A stretch of DNA of 30,128 bases from Methanomicrobiales archaeon (GCA_012511245.1 JAAZGM010000147.1:1-30128); one strand, 5' to 3'. Positions 4,789-12,172 are shown, counted from the first letter of the stretch. The notes: generated by a model from the letters alone, not told the origin. Made by a program: numbers and translations.

Positions 4789-6359
4789 AGGTACCGCCCC
4801 CGCAGTTCGACCTCGTGCTCCCGGGTAAGAACCTCCCCTGCACCTGAAAATGCCGCCCCGTAGCCCTCGACGAACGCCGCTCTCAGTTCCTCGAAGTTCT
4901 CCGTCGTGCTCTCGAGCGTCTGGAAGAAGACGTGGAGATCGACCCCGCGGCTCTCGATCTCGGGCGACGTCGATGCAAGCCCAAAATCGATCAGGACGCA
5001 CTGATCGCCACGGACGATCATGTTGCTCGTCGTCAGGTCGCCGTGGACGATACCCGCCCCGTGCAGCCTCCCGACCGCCTCACCCGCGAGCCGGATCGTC
5101 TCCGGCGCGGTGACGTACTTCAGCACCTCGCCATGGACCCGCTCCATCACGATCGTATCCGCCGTGACGTCGCGGATCACCGGGGTCGGGACGCCCGCCC
5201 GCCGGGCCGCCGCGATCAACCGCGCTTCTGCCCGGGTCCGCTCTGCGATCAACCGTCGGTCGAGCGCAGGGTAGCGGTAGCGCTTGCTCGTCCGGCGCTT
5301 GACCACGCTCTCCTCCCCGATCTCCACGACCGCCTCCGCGCCGCAGGCGACACCGCCCTCGTGCGGCCCGAAGGCAAAGACCTCGCCGGGCTCCTTCCGC
5401 CAGACGACCTCCACCTCATCCGCCCGGTAGCCCGGCCGGATCTGCGACTCCTCAAGAGAGAGCGTCGCGCCGTGCTCCAGCATGACCTTCCCCGTATAGG
5501 CGATCATCGCGCCGTTGTCGCCGAGGAACGTCCGCTCCGGGACGGCGAACGCCGCTCCCCGCTCCTCGCACATCACACGGAGCATCTCCTGCAGCCTCCC
5601 GTTCGCACCGACCCCGCCGACCAGCAGCGCCTCATCCTTGCCTGCATGCGCAAGCGCGCGCTCCGTCACCTCGACACACATCGCAAACGCCGTCTCCTGA
5701 AGACCCGCACAGGCGTCTTCGAGCGGCGCGTTGCTCTCCTGGGCGGCGCTGACGAGCCCCGAGAAGGCGAGATCCATCCCCTTCACCGTGTAGGGAAGTT
5801 CGATGTAGTTCCCCTCCCGCGCAAGCCTCTCGATAGCAGGCCCGCCCGGGTGTGGGAGATCGTGGCTCCGGGCAAACTTGTCGAGTGCGTTCCCGAGCCC
5901 GATATCGAGCGTCTCCCCGAAGATACGGTAGCGCCCGTTCAGGTAGCCGAGCACCTGCGTGTTCGCGCCGCTCGCATACAGGACGATCGGATCGTCAAAC
6001 CCGGTCGCCCACCTCCCGATCTCGACGTGCGCCACGCAGTGGTTGACACCGACGAGCGGCACGCCGAGAGCGATCGAGAGGGCTCGTGCAGCGGTCGCCA
6101 CCGTCCGGAGGGACGGCCCGAGACCGGGACCCTGCGAGAAGGCGACCGCCCGGATACGCTCCGGTTCCGTGAGCACCCGGGAGACGACATCCTTCATCGC
6201 CGAGGCATGGTGCTGTGCAGCCTCCCGTGGGTGGATCCCGCCCTTCGGTGGGACATAGGGCGCTGAATGGAGGGCGACCAGGTCATCCCCGAAGAGGGCT
6301 GCGCTCAGGTTCCACGCGGTTCCCTCAAGCCCCAGCACCAGATCGCCGTCGTGCGTCAT
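4785..6359 (-). CDS. Bifunctional Kae1-Bud32 tRNA N6-threonylcarbamoyladenosine enzyme (KEOPS)
   Basis: The 524-aa product fuses two KEOPS subunits. Residues 1-325 are Kae1: metal ligands H107 and H111 in NHCVAHVEIG, nucleotide motifs SGANTQV (130-136) and GETLDIGLGNALDKF (148-162), and the third ligand D281 in GDNGAMIAYTG. Residues 345-524 are the small kinase/ATPase Bud32: ATP-site Lys354 in VVKRR, catalytic HGDLTTSN (439-446) and Asp458 in LIDFG. Together they transfer threonylcarbamoyl to A37 of ANN-decoding tRNAs; Cgi121 and Pcc1 are not in this window. The fusion is common in euryarchaea. It lies downstream of S27ae, as in many archaea, and overlaps the pyrophosphatase by four bases. 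Confidence 0.97.
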   Translation of the reverse strand: MTHDGDLVLGLEGTAWNLSAALFGDDLVALHSAPYVPPKGGIHPREAAQHHASAMKDVVSRVLTEPERIRAVAFSQGPGLGPSLRTVATAARALSIALGVPLVGVNHCVAHVEIGRWATGFDDPIVLYASGANTQVLGYLNGRYRIFGETLDIGLGNALDKFARSHDLPHPGGPAIERLAREGNYIELPYTVKGMDLAFSGLVSAAQESNAPLEDACAGLQETAFAMCVEVTERALAHAGKDEALLVGGVGANGRLQEMLRVMCEERGAAFAVPERTFLGDNGAMIAYTGKVMLEHGATLSLEESQIRPGYRADEVEVVWRKEPGEVFAFGPHEGGVACGAEAVVEIGEESVVKRRTSKRYRYPALDRRLIAERTRAEARLIAAARRAGVPTPVIRDVTADTIVMERVHGEVLKYVTAPETIRLAGEAVGRLHGAGIVHGDLTTSNMIVRGDQCVLIDFGLASTSPEIESRGVDLHVFFQTLESTTENFEELRAAFVEGYGAAFSGAGEVLTREHEVELRGRYL

Positions 6360-6438
6360 AAAACAGGTATTGCTCCGTTACGAGAAAAAGGCCGGCCGCG
6401 GCCGATGCCGCGTCCGTATCTTGTATCCAGGTGAGGAT

Positions 6439-6624
6439 CTACTTGTTGAACTCGGTGTAGCCGCACTTGCCGCAGGCTGCGCGGTCCTTATGCGCGGCCA
6501 TCAGCACGCCGGGGCCGCACCGGGGGCAGTGCCGCTTCTGCAGGACTGCCGTATCGCCCTTGACCTCGTAGCATTCGTGTCTCTTGACTTTGCTGGCCAC
6601 TGCCGCCTGTTTTTTGGCCGCCAT
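6439..6624 (-). CDS. rps27ae: 30S ribosomal protein S27ae
   Basis: The 61-aa product has an Ala/Lys-rich start, a central HECYEVKGD and a zinc finger built from CPRCGPG and CGKCGYTEF, the S27ae signature. In eukaryotes this protein is the ubiquitin-fused S27a of the small subunit. It begins two bases after the S24e stop, so the two are cotranscribed, and it is followed by 79 bases before Kae1-Bud32. The length and all four cysteines match the family. Confidence 0.96.
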   Translation of the reverse strand: MAAKKQAAVASKVKRHECYEVKGDTAVLQKRHCPRCGPGVLMAAHKDRAACGKCGYTEFNK

Positions 6625-6626
6625 GG

Positions 6627-6920
6627 TTACGCCTCGCTCTCAGCCTTCGGCTCACCGCGCTTGAGCAGGTACTCGCGCTCGGTCGAGGTCTTGGCTTCCT
6701 CGTCGTCGTAGATCCGGGCCCGCCCGAGAAGTTCCATCTTCCCGAATCGGGTTCTCTCCAGATCCAGCACGAGCAGGTTCTCATCTTTGTTCTTCAGCGC
6801 GGCAAGCTTCTCACGGATGCTCTTCCGCGAAGGCGTAGGTCCGTCGAAGGTGAGAGTAAACTCAAGCTCTCGCCTCTTCAACAACTCATTCCTCACGTCA
6901 CGGGTAATTTCGAAATCCAT
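6627..6920 (-). CDS. rps24e: 30S ribosomal protein S24e
   Basis: The 97-aa product starts MDFEITRDVRNELLKRRELE and contains the S24e pattern FTLTFDGPTPSRKSIREKLA, the strand NLLVLDLERTRFGKMELLGR and the acidic/basic tail YDDEEAKTSTEREYLLKRG. The ATG at 6920 is chosen because it gives the family N-terminus and is preceded by AGGGA; upstream extension has no similarity. A TATA box about 33 bases before the ATG gives this gene its own promoter even though it follows the CoA kinase on the same strand. Confidence 0.96.
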   Translation of the reverse strand: MDFEITRDVRNELLKRRELEFTLTFDGPTPSRKSIREKLAALKNKDENLLVLDLERTRFGKMELLGRARIYDDEEAKTSTEREYLLKRGEPKAESEA

Positions 6921-6945
6921 CGATATCCCTAGAATGTTGTCAACA

Positions 6946-6958
6946 GATTTATTTAAAC
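6946..6958 (-). promoter_or_regulatory. TATA box of rps24e
   Basis: The minus strand reads GTTTAAATAAATC. Its centre near 6953 predicts a start near 6927, giving a leader of about seven bases. It splits the S24e-S27ae-Kae1/Bud32 unit from the upstream kinase gene, with which it shares an otherwise featureless gap of about 130 bases. Confidence 0.65.
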
Positions 6959-7048
6959 TCTGGGATAGGGTGCAGGAACAAACCACACCCGGACACCCCA
7001 TCTATCCACATGCACCCGGCGCCGTGGATGGCGGTGGAGCCCCACCCC

Positions 7049-7534
7049 TCAATCGCGCACAAAGACTTCAAGCATGGATGCAGCCACCCGTTTCGCTGCC
7101 GCATCCACGATCCGGAGGACGACCCCCTCCCCCGGCTGGCCGTAGAGGACGGCCGCACCAGGTGGCGCAGCAAGGACAAGCGGTATGACCGCGAGATCCT
7201 CCTCGCCCTCGACGAACACCACCGCAGGAGGATCCCTCACAGCCTCCTCGATAGCCGCCTCAAGTTCATCGGTGATCGTGCCGGGAGGGTTCTTTGCCGT
7301 CAGCCACCTCGCCTGAAGCAGGGGCGAACGGTTGCAGGGGGTGCGCATCGTATAGCCGTCGATGATGGCGATCTCAAGGGTGACCCCTGCGGCAAGGAGG
7401 TTATGGGTCACCACATCCCCGACGGCGTAGATCGCCCGCCCCTCAAGGAGGGGGAGTAGTTCGCTGATGCTCCCATACAGGGTGCCAAACGGTCTTTTAA
7501 AAAGGCCCCGCTGCTCTTCGGGAAGCCGGAGCAT
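7049..7534 (-). CDS. GTP-dependent dephospho-CoA kinase (DUF359 family)
   Basis: The 161-aa protein is the full DUF359 length. Conserved stretches are FGTLYGSISELLPLLEG, AVGDVVTHNLLAAG (about 37-50), AIIDGYTMR (about 56-64) and VEGEEDLAVIPLVLAAP followed by YGQPGEGVV. The family was shown in Thermococcus to phosphorylate dephospho-CoA using GTP, the last step of archaeal CoA biosynthesis, in place of bacterial CoaE. Its start overlaps the Spt4 stop (TGATG), so the two are translationally coupled. This order next to Spt4 and S24e is common in archaea. Function is by family. Confidence 0.93.
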   Translation of the reverse strand: MLRLPEEQRGLFKRPFGTLYGSISELLPLLEGRAIYAVGDVVTHNLLAAGVTLEIAIIDGYTMRTPCNRSPLLQARWLTAKNPPGTITDELEAAIEEAVRDPPAVVFVEGEEDLAVIPLVLAAPPGAAVLYGQPGEGVVLRIVDAAAKRVAASMLEVFVRD

Positions 7535-7734
7535 CAGCGGACCTTCAACGCGTACCTGCCGGCCATGGTGATGTTCATCTTCTTTGCTATATCCGAGTGT
7601 TCGGGATCGATGATCACAACATAGCCCGCCCAGTCCTCGCTCAGGTTGGTCGTACTGCAGATAACGCAGCTCTCCCCTTCAACAACCCGGTGGCACTCAC
7701 GGCAGACCTTGACCACCTTCTTACGGACGACCAT
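7534..7734 (-). CDS. spt4: Transcription elongation factor Spt4 (RpoE'')
   Basis: The 66-aa protein has a four-cysteine zinc finger, CRECHRVVEGESCVIC, then the conserved TTNLSEDWAGYVVIIDPEHS and IAKKMNITMAGRYALKV. Spt4 pairs with Spt5 to form the DSIF-like clamp that keeps RNA polymerase processive; Spt5 is not in this window. It starts one base after the RpoE' stop and overlaps the dephospho-CoA kinase start by one base, consistent with one message. Confidence 0.96.
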   Translation of the reverse strand: MVVRKKVVKVCRECHRVVEGESCVICSTTNLSEDWAGYVVIIDPEHSDIAKKMNITMAGRYALKVR

Positions 7735-7735
7735 A

Positions 7736-8302
7736 CTATGCCGCTCCCTTCTTCTCCTCTTCGAGGTCCTCTTCCAGCCAGGTCGTGGTCCCGAGGCCAG
7801 ACTGGCGCATGGTGAGGCCGATCTTGCTCTCCCTTGGTTCACGCTCGTTCAATGAGAGTGCTACGATCCTTGCCCGGATACCATCGCCGACAGCGATCGA
7901 TCGTTTCGAGTCCTGGCAGACCAGCCGGCCGTTCTTCTCATCGTAATTGATATATTCATCTGATATCTGGCTCACGTGGAGCATGGCGTCGATGGGACCA
8001 AGGCTGATGAAGGCACCGAAACTCGTCGTTTCGACCACCTGCCCCTCGATAACCTCCTGAAGCCCCAGACGGAGCACCGCTGCTTCGAACCTGACGTCGT
8101 AGTAGACGGCACCGTCTCCGGGGATCAACTCCCCCTCGCCGACGTTGAGAATATCCATCACCGCAATGAAGATGCCGATCTCCTTCGCGATGCTCCCTTC
8201 CAGTTGCTCCTGCAGTACGTTGAGAATGACCTTCTCCTGGTCTTCCCCGAGGAGGTGGGGGGGAACCCGCACCTTGTCCTCCAGCGTCATCTTATAATAC
8301 AT
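7736..8302 (-). CDS. rpoE: DNA-directed RNA polymerase subunit E' (Rpo7)
   Basis: The 188-aa product begins MYYKMTLEDKVRVPPHLLGE, the Rpo7 tip domain, and from about residue 82 has an S1/OB domain (GQVVETTSFGAFISLGPIDA followed by LHVSQIS). It forms the stalk of archaeal RNA polymerase with Rpo4 and binds the emerging transcript. A charged tail ending in EEDLEEEKKG is as usual. The order PIN protein, RpoE', Spt4 is conserved across euryarchaea. Confidence 0.97.
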   Translation of the reverse strand: MYYKMTLEDKVRVPPHLLGEDQEKVILNVLQEQLEGSIAKEIGIFIAVMDILNVGEGELIPGDGAVYYDVRFEAAVLRLGLQEVIEGQVVETTSFGAFISLGPIDAMLHVSQISDEYINYDEKNGRLVCQDSKRSIAVGDGIRARIVALSLNEREPRESKIGLTMRQSGLGTTTWLEEDLEEEKKGAA

Positions 8303-8309
8303 TTTCTAA

Positions 8310-8690
8310 CTACCCCCTCATCAGCTCCAGTGTTCTCCCTCTCCGCATCGAAACAACGTCGATTCCCTCGCAGAGGAGAGTATTCCGGAGCCGGCGATCA
8401 TTTGTCACCACGGTGCATCCTTCCCGTCGGGCATACTCGACCACCCTGTCGTCCACGTGTTCTGCGGAACTTCCGCTCGGGACGACTGTCGAACGCCGGG
8501 CCATTGCAAGGCCCACACGGGCAGCAGCCGCATCGCGGCCCCGACCCCGGGCGAGCCCTGAAAGCTCGCCGATCACCTCTTCGAGCGTCACCGGTTCGAA
8601 GGCCCCGAAGAGTGCCATAAGCTCGCTGTACAGATCGATCCCGAACTGGACCGGCATCAGCAGGGCGTTCGTGTCGAGGAGGACCCTCAC
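8310..8690 (-). CDS. PIN-domain endonuclease-like protein (Fcf1/Utp24-like archaeal family)
   Basis: From the GTG at 8690 the product is 126 aa. It opens with VRVLLDTNALLMPVQF, the first PIN acidic residue, continues with VTLEEVIGELSG (second) and ends with HVDDRVVEYARREGC, VVTNDRRLRNTLL (third and fourth). This is the archaeal family found beside aIF2-gamma, related to the eukaryotic rRNA-processing nucleases Fcf1/Utp24. The GTG overlaps the stop of aIF2-gamma (GTGA), so the genes are coupled. The role in 18S/16S processing is an inference from the eukaryotic relatives. No antitoxin partner is present, unlike VapC toxins. Confidence 0.88.
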   Translation of the reverse strand: MRVLLDTNALLMPVQFGIDLYSELMALFGAFEPVTLEEVIGELSGLARGRGRDAAAARVGLAMARRSTVVPSGSSAEHVDDRVVEYARREGCTVVTNDRRLRNTLLCEGIDVVSMRRGRTLELMRG

Positions 8691-9922
8691 TCGACCAGAA
8701 CACCCATGCCGATCAGCCGCCATCGCCCGCCGACCTGCCTGCTGATGGCGATTCGTGCGCCGATCTCCGCGCAAACCGCCCGTTTCAGCTGAACCTCCAC
8801 CTGGTTCTTCTTCGTGTTCACGATCACGCCGACGGTGACGGCGGTGCCGACCGAGAGCATCAACGGCTCCTTATGCTTCAGGGGCTCGATGATCTGCTCG
8901 CTGTCCGCGCCGACCACCCGGTCCATGAGCGTGACGTCGAACTTCAGCCGTTCCCAGACCGGCGGGAGCTTTCCCACAAGCCCGGCAACCTGCCCGGCGA
9001 GGGCATCGCTCTTCGTCAGCGCCGGATCGAGTTTTGTCGCGACGCCGAGAAGCCCGCCGGGCGCCGCCTCGGTCACGTTGATCTTGCCTGCGTTGACGGA
9101 GGTGATCTTCGTCTCGATCGGTTCCCACTTCATCCGGTTCTCGACCTGGACCTGCCGGCCGGGGCGGACCTCGATCTCGTCCCCTTCCCGCAGCACCCCC
9201 CGGATGAGCGAGCCACCGATGACGCCGCCCTTCACGTCCCGCCAGCTGCAGCCGGGCTTGTTGACGTCAAACGACCGCGCGATGAGCAGCAGCGGATCGA
9301 TCTCAGGGTTGCGTTCAGGCTCCGGTATGACCTCATTGAGCGTCTCGATCAGGGCACCGATATTGACTCCCTTCTGCGCGGATACCGGAATGACGGGTGC
9401 GTTCTCAGCGATGGTGCCCTTGATGAACCGCCTGATCTGTTTATAGTGCTCCTGCGCCTCTGCCTGTGTGACCACGTCGATCTTGCTCTGAACGATGACG
9501 ATATTCCGGATACCGATCAGTTCGAGCGCCATCAGGTGCTCTTTGGTCTGGGGTTGAGGGCAGACTTCGTTTGCAGCGATGACGAGCATCGCGCCGTCCA
9601 TCAGCGCAGAGCCCGAGAGCATCGTCGCCATCAACGTCTCGTGGCCGGGAGCATCGACGAACGAGACCGTCCGGAAGGGAACTGCCTTTCCCCCGCAGTT
9701 CGGGCATTCCGGCTGAGAGGTGTAAGCATCAGCCCCCTCGCACTTCTCGCACCGGTAAAAAGTTGTATCAGCGTAGCCGAGCCGGATGGAGATGCCGCGT
9801 TTGATCTCCTCGCTGTGCCTGTCCGTCCAGGTTCCGGTCAGCGCGCTGACCAGGGTGGTCTTGCCATGATCGACATGACCCACGAGCCCAATATTGACAC
9901 CGGGAATGAATGCATCTCGCAA
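8687..9922 (-). CDS. eif2g: Translation initiation factor aIF2 subunit gamma
   Basis: The GTPase subunit of aIF2 carries initiator Met-tRNA to the ribosome. Motifs: GHVDHGKTTL (residues 15-24), switch I TWTDRHSEEIKRGISIRLGY, a zinc knuckle CEKC...CPNC, DAPGHE and the G4-like VQSKIDVV. Domains II and III follow (KPGCSWRDVKGGVIGGSLIR and onwards). I place the start at the TTG at 9922, which gives MRDAFIPGVNIGLVGHVDHG, the family N-terminus, 411 aa, with GGAGG 11 bases upstream. A second in-frame TTG at 9946 would add eight residues but lies at or before the predicted transcription start. Confidence 0.96.
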   Translation of the reverse strand: MRDAFIPGVNIGLVGHVDHGKTTLVSALTGTWTDRHSEEIKRGISIRLGYADTTFYRCEKCEGADAYTSQPECPNCGGKAVPFRTVSFVDAPGHETLMATMLSGSALMDGAMLVIAANEVCPQPQTKEHLMALELIGIRNIVIVQSKIDVVTQAEAQEHYKQIRRFIKGTIAENAPVIPVSAQKGVNIGALIETLNEVIPEPERNPEIDPLLLIARSFDVNKPGCSWRDVKGGVIGGSLIRGVLREGDEIEVRPGRQVQVENRMKWEPIETKITSVNAGKINVTEAAPGGLLGVATKLDPALTKSDALAGQVAGLVGKLPPVWERLKFDVTLMDRVVGADSEQIIEPLKHKEPLMLSVGTAVTVGVIVNTKKNQVEVQLKRAVCAEIGARIAISRQVGGRWRLIGMGVLVE

Positions 9923-9960
9923 AAGTTTTCGAACCTCCTTATCCAATATAGAGTGACACT

Positions 9961-9970
9961 ACTTATACAT
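9961..9970 (-). promoter_or_regulatory. TATA box of the aIF2-gamma operon
   Basis: The minus strand reads ATGTATAAGT. A centre at about 9966 predicts transcription from about 9940, just before the AAGGAGG that precedes the TTG start at 9922. This supports the shorter protein. Confidence 0.55.
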
Positions 9971-10053
9971 AATCAGTAGGGGCTATTCTGCTGTCCGGTG
10001 TTGCTCCAGTACAGGATACGTGAGAGTTCTCCCGGCCGCCATTACCTGTTTGG

Positions 10054-10066
10054 CATACGAAGTATG
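10054..10066. promoter_or_regulatory. CATAC-GAA-GTATG inverted repeat upstream of nikR
   Basis: The 13 bases form a perfect dyad with five-base arms. The half-sites resemble the GTATGA/TCATAC halves of the known bacterial NikR operator, but here they face each other over three bases rather than sixteen. A further AATAATAC follows. The dyad lies about 23 bases upstream of the TATA box of nikR, so it is a candidate NikR or other regulator site. Similarity of half-sites may be coincidental. Confidence 0.35.
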
Positions 10067-10088
10067 AATAATACCCTGGTTATTAGCG

Positions 10089-10099
10089 AAAATATATAC
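10089..10099 (+). promoter_or_regulatory. TATA box of nikR
   Basis: GAAAATATATACA lies about 37 bases before the ATG and predicts a start near 10120, giving a leader of about 11 bases. A second TATA-like element (CTATAAGG) follows at about 10101. Confidence 0.6.
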
Positions 10100-10130
10100 A
10101 CTATAAGGAGAGATATGAAGGTTGATCGCA

Positions 10131-10553
10131 ATGGCAGGCGACACTGAACTTTCACGAATAGGGATCTCTCTCCCGAAGAACCTCTTAGATAAGTTCGATG
10201 AGATCCTTGGTCTCCGGGGATACTCCTCCCGTTCCGAAGGGATACGGGATTCAATACGAAGTTATATCACTCACTACCAGTGGATATCCGACGTAAAAGG
10301 CGAGCGCCAGGGGGTCATAACCATGGTTTACGATCATGACCAGCGCGGTCTGCTCCAGACGCTCACCGAGATCCAGCACCAATACGCCAGCAACATTCAA
10401 GCATCTCTGCACTCGCATGTGACCCACAACAAGTGCCTCGAAGTGATCCTGATCCGCGGGGACGGTGCCGTATTAAAGGACATTACCGAGAGATTGATGG
10501 CACAGAAAGGTGTCGAGGCGGTGAAACTCACCACCATACCGGTTGAGGATTAA
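10131..10553 (+). CDS. nikR: Nickel-responsive transcriptional regulator NikR
   Basis: The 140-aa protein has an N-terminal ribbon-helix-helix (LSRIGISLPKNLLDKFDEIL then SRSEGIRDSIRSYI) and a C-terminal ACT-like nickel domain. Candidate ligands His83, His94, His96 and Cys102 have exactly the 11-2-6 spacing of the high-affinity nickel site of E. coli NikR (76, 87, 89, 95). NikR represses nickel uptake genes when nickel is plentiful; methanogens need nickel for coenzyme F430 and hydrogenases. The ATG at 10131 is preferred over a TTG nine bases upstream. It is monocistronic, divergent from the aIF2-gamma operon and convergent with the DUF2098 gene. Confidence 0.96.
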   Translation: MAGDTELSRIGISLPKNLLDKFDEILGLRGYSSRSEGIRDSIRSYITHYQWISDVKGERQGVITMVYDHDQRGLLQTLTEIQHQYASNIQASLHSHVTHNKCLEVILIRGDGAVLKDITERLMAQKGVEAVKLTTIPVED

Positions 10554-10840
10554 CCCCCGCCTTCACAACTCTGGTCCGTACCTCGAGACCAGACCTCCTC
10601 GAGCTGCTCCTGGAACTCTTTGTGTTCTTTGAGATAATCCTCAAGGGAGTGAGCTTTCTTCTCCACCTTTCCGACCGTCTTGTCGGCGCCGATGAGTTCA
10701 TCCACCCGGTAGTAGAGACCGGTGCTGTCGATCTCAGCGTACCTCCAGCCATCGATCTCCTCGATCCGCACGACCTTTCCAACCGTGCCGGTGCGGGGAT
10801 ACCGGACGACTGCGCCCACTGCCACGTCATCCGTGCTCAT
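10550..10840 (-). CDS. DUF2098-type small methanogen protein
   Basis: From the ATG at 10840 the product is 96 aa. The first 60 residues (VGAVVRYPRTGTVGKVVRIE, DGWRYAEIDSTGLYYRVDEL) match the all-beta DUF2098 family as I recall it. The rest is a charged helix (KKAHSLEDYLKEHKEFQEQL). Members are found in methanogens and have no known function; the beta barrel might bind nucleic acid or protein. A TATA box 26 bases before the ATG predicts a leaderless mRNA. Its stop overlaps the end of nikR by four bases. Confidence 0.8.
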   Translation of the reverse strand: MSTDDVAVGAVVRYPRTGTVGKVVRIEEIDGWRYAEIDSTGLYYRVDELIGADKTVGKVEKKAHSLEDYLKEHKEFQEQLEEVWSRGTDQSCEGGG

Positions 10841-10846
10841 ATGAGG

Positions 10847-10871
10847 TAATATATCTGCCAAACTATTAAGG
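10847..10871. promoter_or_regulatory. Overlapping divergent TATA boxes of the DUF2098 gene and ycaO
   Basis: On the plus strand TAATATATCTG (about 10847-10857) serves ycaO, with a predicted start near 10878. On the minus strand CCTTAATAGTTTGG (10858-10871) serves the DUF2098 gene, with a predicted start at its ATG (10840). The two boxes abut, so TBP binding at one could exclude the other. A 10-bp palindrome AAGGTACCTT (10882-10891) lies immediately before the ycaO ATG. Confidence 0.5.
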
Positions 10872-10893
10872 TATCACCTCCAAGGTACCTTTA

Positions 10894-12069
10894 ATGGCAA
10901 TCACGATTCGCCCGGTAGAAAAACTATACTTCGATGGGACACACCGCTCCCGGTCTCCGGAGGAGACTCGTGCCGTTGTAGAGCCGTTGATGACAGAGAT
11001 CGGCGTCACCGAGATCATCGACGTCACTCCCCTCGACCGTATCGGGATCCCGGTCTTTACAGCCGTCCGTCCGGGAGCAGCCCGGGGATCAGCCCGCGTC
11101 CACGCAGGGAAGGGAAAAGAACCGGTTCACGCCCGGGTCTCGGCGATGATGGAGGCGGTCGAACGGTACTGCGCCGAGTACCGGGGCGACCGGATGGAGT
11201 ACGCAACCTATGAGGAGATCGGCCCGTGGCGGGCAGTGCATCCCGAAGACCTTCTCCTTCCCCGCAAACTCGAGCAAGGGGAGAAGATTCACTGGACACC
11301 GGCATGGGATATCCTGAACGACGAGGAGATCTACGTCCCGAGCAACGCCGTCTTCCACCCCTACGACTCACTCGGCATGACCATCCCGCTCTTCCGGAGC
11401 GACTCAAACGGACTCGCGTCAGGCAACGTCATCGAGGAAGCGATCCTGCATGCTCTTTTTGAGGTGATCGAGCGGGACGCGCTCAGCATTTCGGATCAGA
11501 AGCGGGACCTCGGGACGCGCCTCGTCATCGAGAAGGAGTGCGCCGCACGTGAGGTTCTCGACCGGTTCGAGGAGAACGGGATCGATATCCATCTCTGGCT
11601 GCTCGACGGGAAGACCGGCGTCCCTACAGTCGCGGCCGCAGCAGACGATACCGTCACAAAGGATCCGGCGATGCTCGTCATCGGGTCGGGGACACACCTC
11701 TCACCCGAGATCGCCGCACTCCGCGCCCTGACCGAGGTCGCTCAGAGTCGGGGGAGTTACCTGCAGGGCGGCCGCAGCGATCCCCAGCGGGAGATGATCA
11801 TCAGGAAGGCCGGGTACGAACGACTGAAGCGGATCAACCGGATCTGGTTTGCCGATGCAGATACCGTCAATATAACCGATCTCCCCGATGCAAGCACCAG
11901 GCGATTCGACCTCGATATCCAGCAGGTGCTCAAAGAGATCGCTCCGCACACCGAGCGGGCATGCATCTGCGATCTCTCCCGGACAGCGGTGCCGGTGGTC
12001 CGGGTCATCCTTCCGGGATTTGAGGTCTCATATATGGATCCCGACCGGAAACGGCCGGCGCAGGGGTGA
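10894..12069 (+). CDS. ycaO: YcaO-domain protein (methanogen type)
   Basis: YcaO proteins use ATP to phosphorylate a backbone amide and allow cyclisation or thioamidation. In methanogens one, with TfuA, forms thioglycine in the McrA subunit of methyl-coenzyme M reductase. The 391-aa product has the Mg-ATP segments: SAMMEAVERYCAEYRGDRME (83-102; Glu87 and Glu90 likely metal ligands), the strand EEAILHALFEVIERDALSIS (181-200), and ALRALTEVAQSRGSYLQGG (about 279-297). The C-terminus, RKRPAQG, is Pro-rich as in many YcaO proteins. No TfuA gene is next to it; the other neighbours are NikR and DUF2098. The McrA role is probable by lineage, not shown by the sequence. Confidence 0.92.
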   Translation: MAITIRPVEKLYFDGTHRSRSPEETRAVVEPLMTEIGVTEIIDVTPLDRIGIPVFTAVRPGAARGSARVHAGKGKEPVHARVSAMMEAVERYCAEYRGDRMEYATYEEIGPWRAVHPEDLLLPRKLEQGEKIHWTPAWDILNDEEIYVPSNAVFHPYDSLGMTIPLFRSDSNGLASGNVIEEAILHALFEVIERDALSISDQKRDLGTRLVIEKECAAREVLDRFEENGIDIHLWLLDGKTGVPTVAAAADDTVTKDPAMLVIGSGTHLSPEIAALRALTEVAQSRGSYLQGGRSDPQREMIIRKAGYERLKRINRIWFADADTVNITDLPDASTRRFDLDIQQVLKEIAPHTERACICDLSRTAVPVVRVILPGFEVSYMDPDRKRPAQG

Positions 12070-12117
12070 AACTCTCTCTACGAGCCGGGAGCACAAAGGC
12101 TTAAAGGTGGGAAGAAT

Positions 12118-12172
12118 AGCCGTTCGCAAGGGGGGTTCAGCGACCCATCTCAACCCCCCCTTTGCGACGGCT
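12118..12172. terminator. Strong 20-bp stem-loop between convergent genes
   Basis: The left arm 12118-12137 (agccgttcgcaaggggggtt) pairs with 12152-12172 over a 14-base loop, with only two one-base bulges (an extra t in the left arm, an extra base on the right). It lies 48 bases after the ycaO stop and 30 bases after the deacetylase stop, so it could act as a bidirectional terminator. A TATA-like GGCTTAAAGG at about 12099 sits about 26 bases before the stem and could instead start a small structured RNA. A further outer match, CCGGGAG (12085-12091) with CTCCCGG (12171-12177), exists. Confidence 0.6.

Noticed and set aside
4932..6266. Long plus-strand frame (444 aa) opposite Kae1-Bud32
   Set aside because: Antisense of a highly conserved fusion; the translation is Arg/Asp/His-rich with no domain.
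6949..7179. Small minus-strand ORF between the CoA kinase and S24e
   Set aside because: It overlaps the 3' end of the kinase and the S24e promoter and has no ribosome site or protein-like pattern.
8310..8690. VapC-type toxin reading of the PIN protein
   Set aside because: No antitoxin gene is adjacent, and the conserved place after aIF2-gamma fits the housekeeping Fcf1-like archaeal family.
9923..9946. Longer aIF2-gamma start at TTG 9946
   Set aside because: It precedes or coincides with the predicted transcription start and adds residues not expected in the family.
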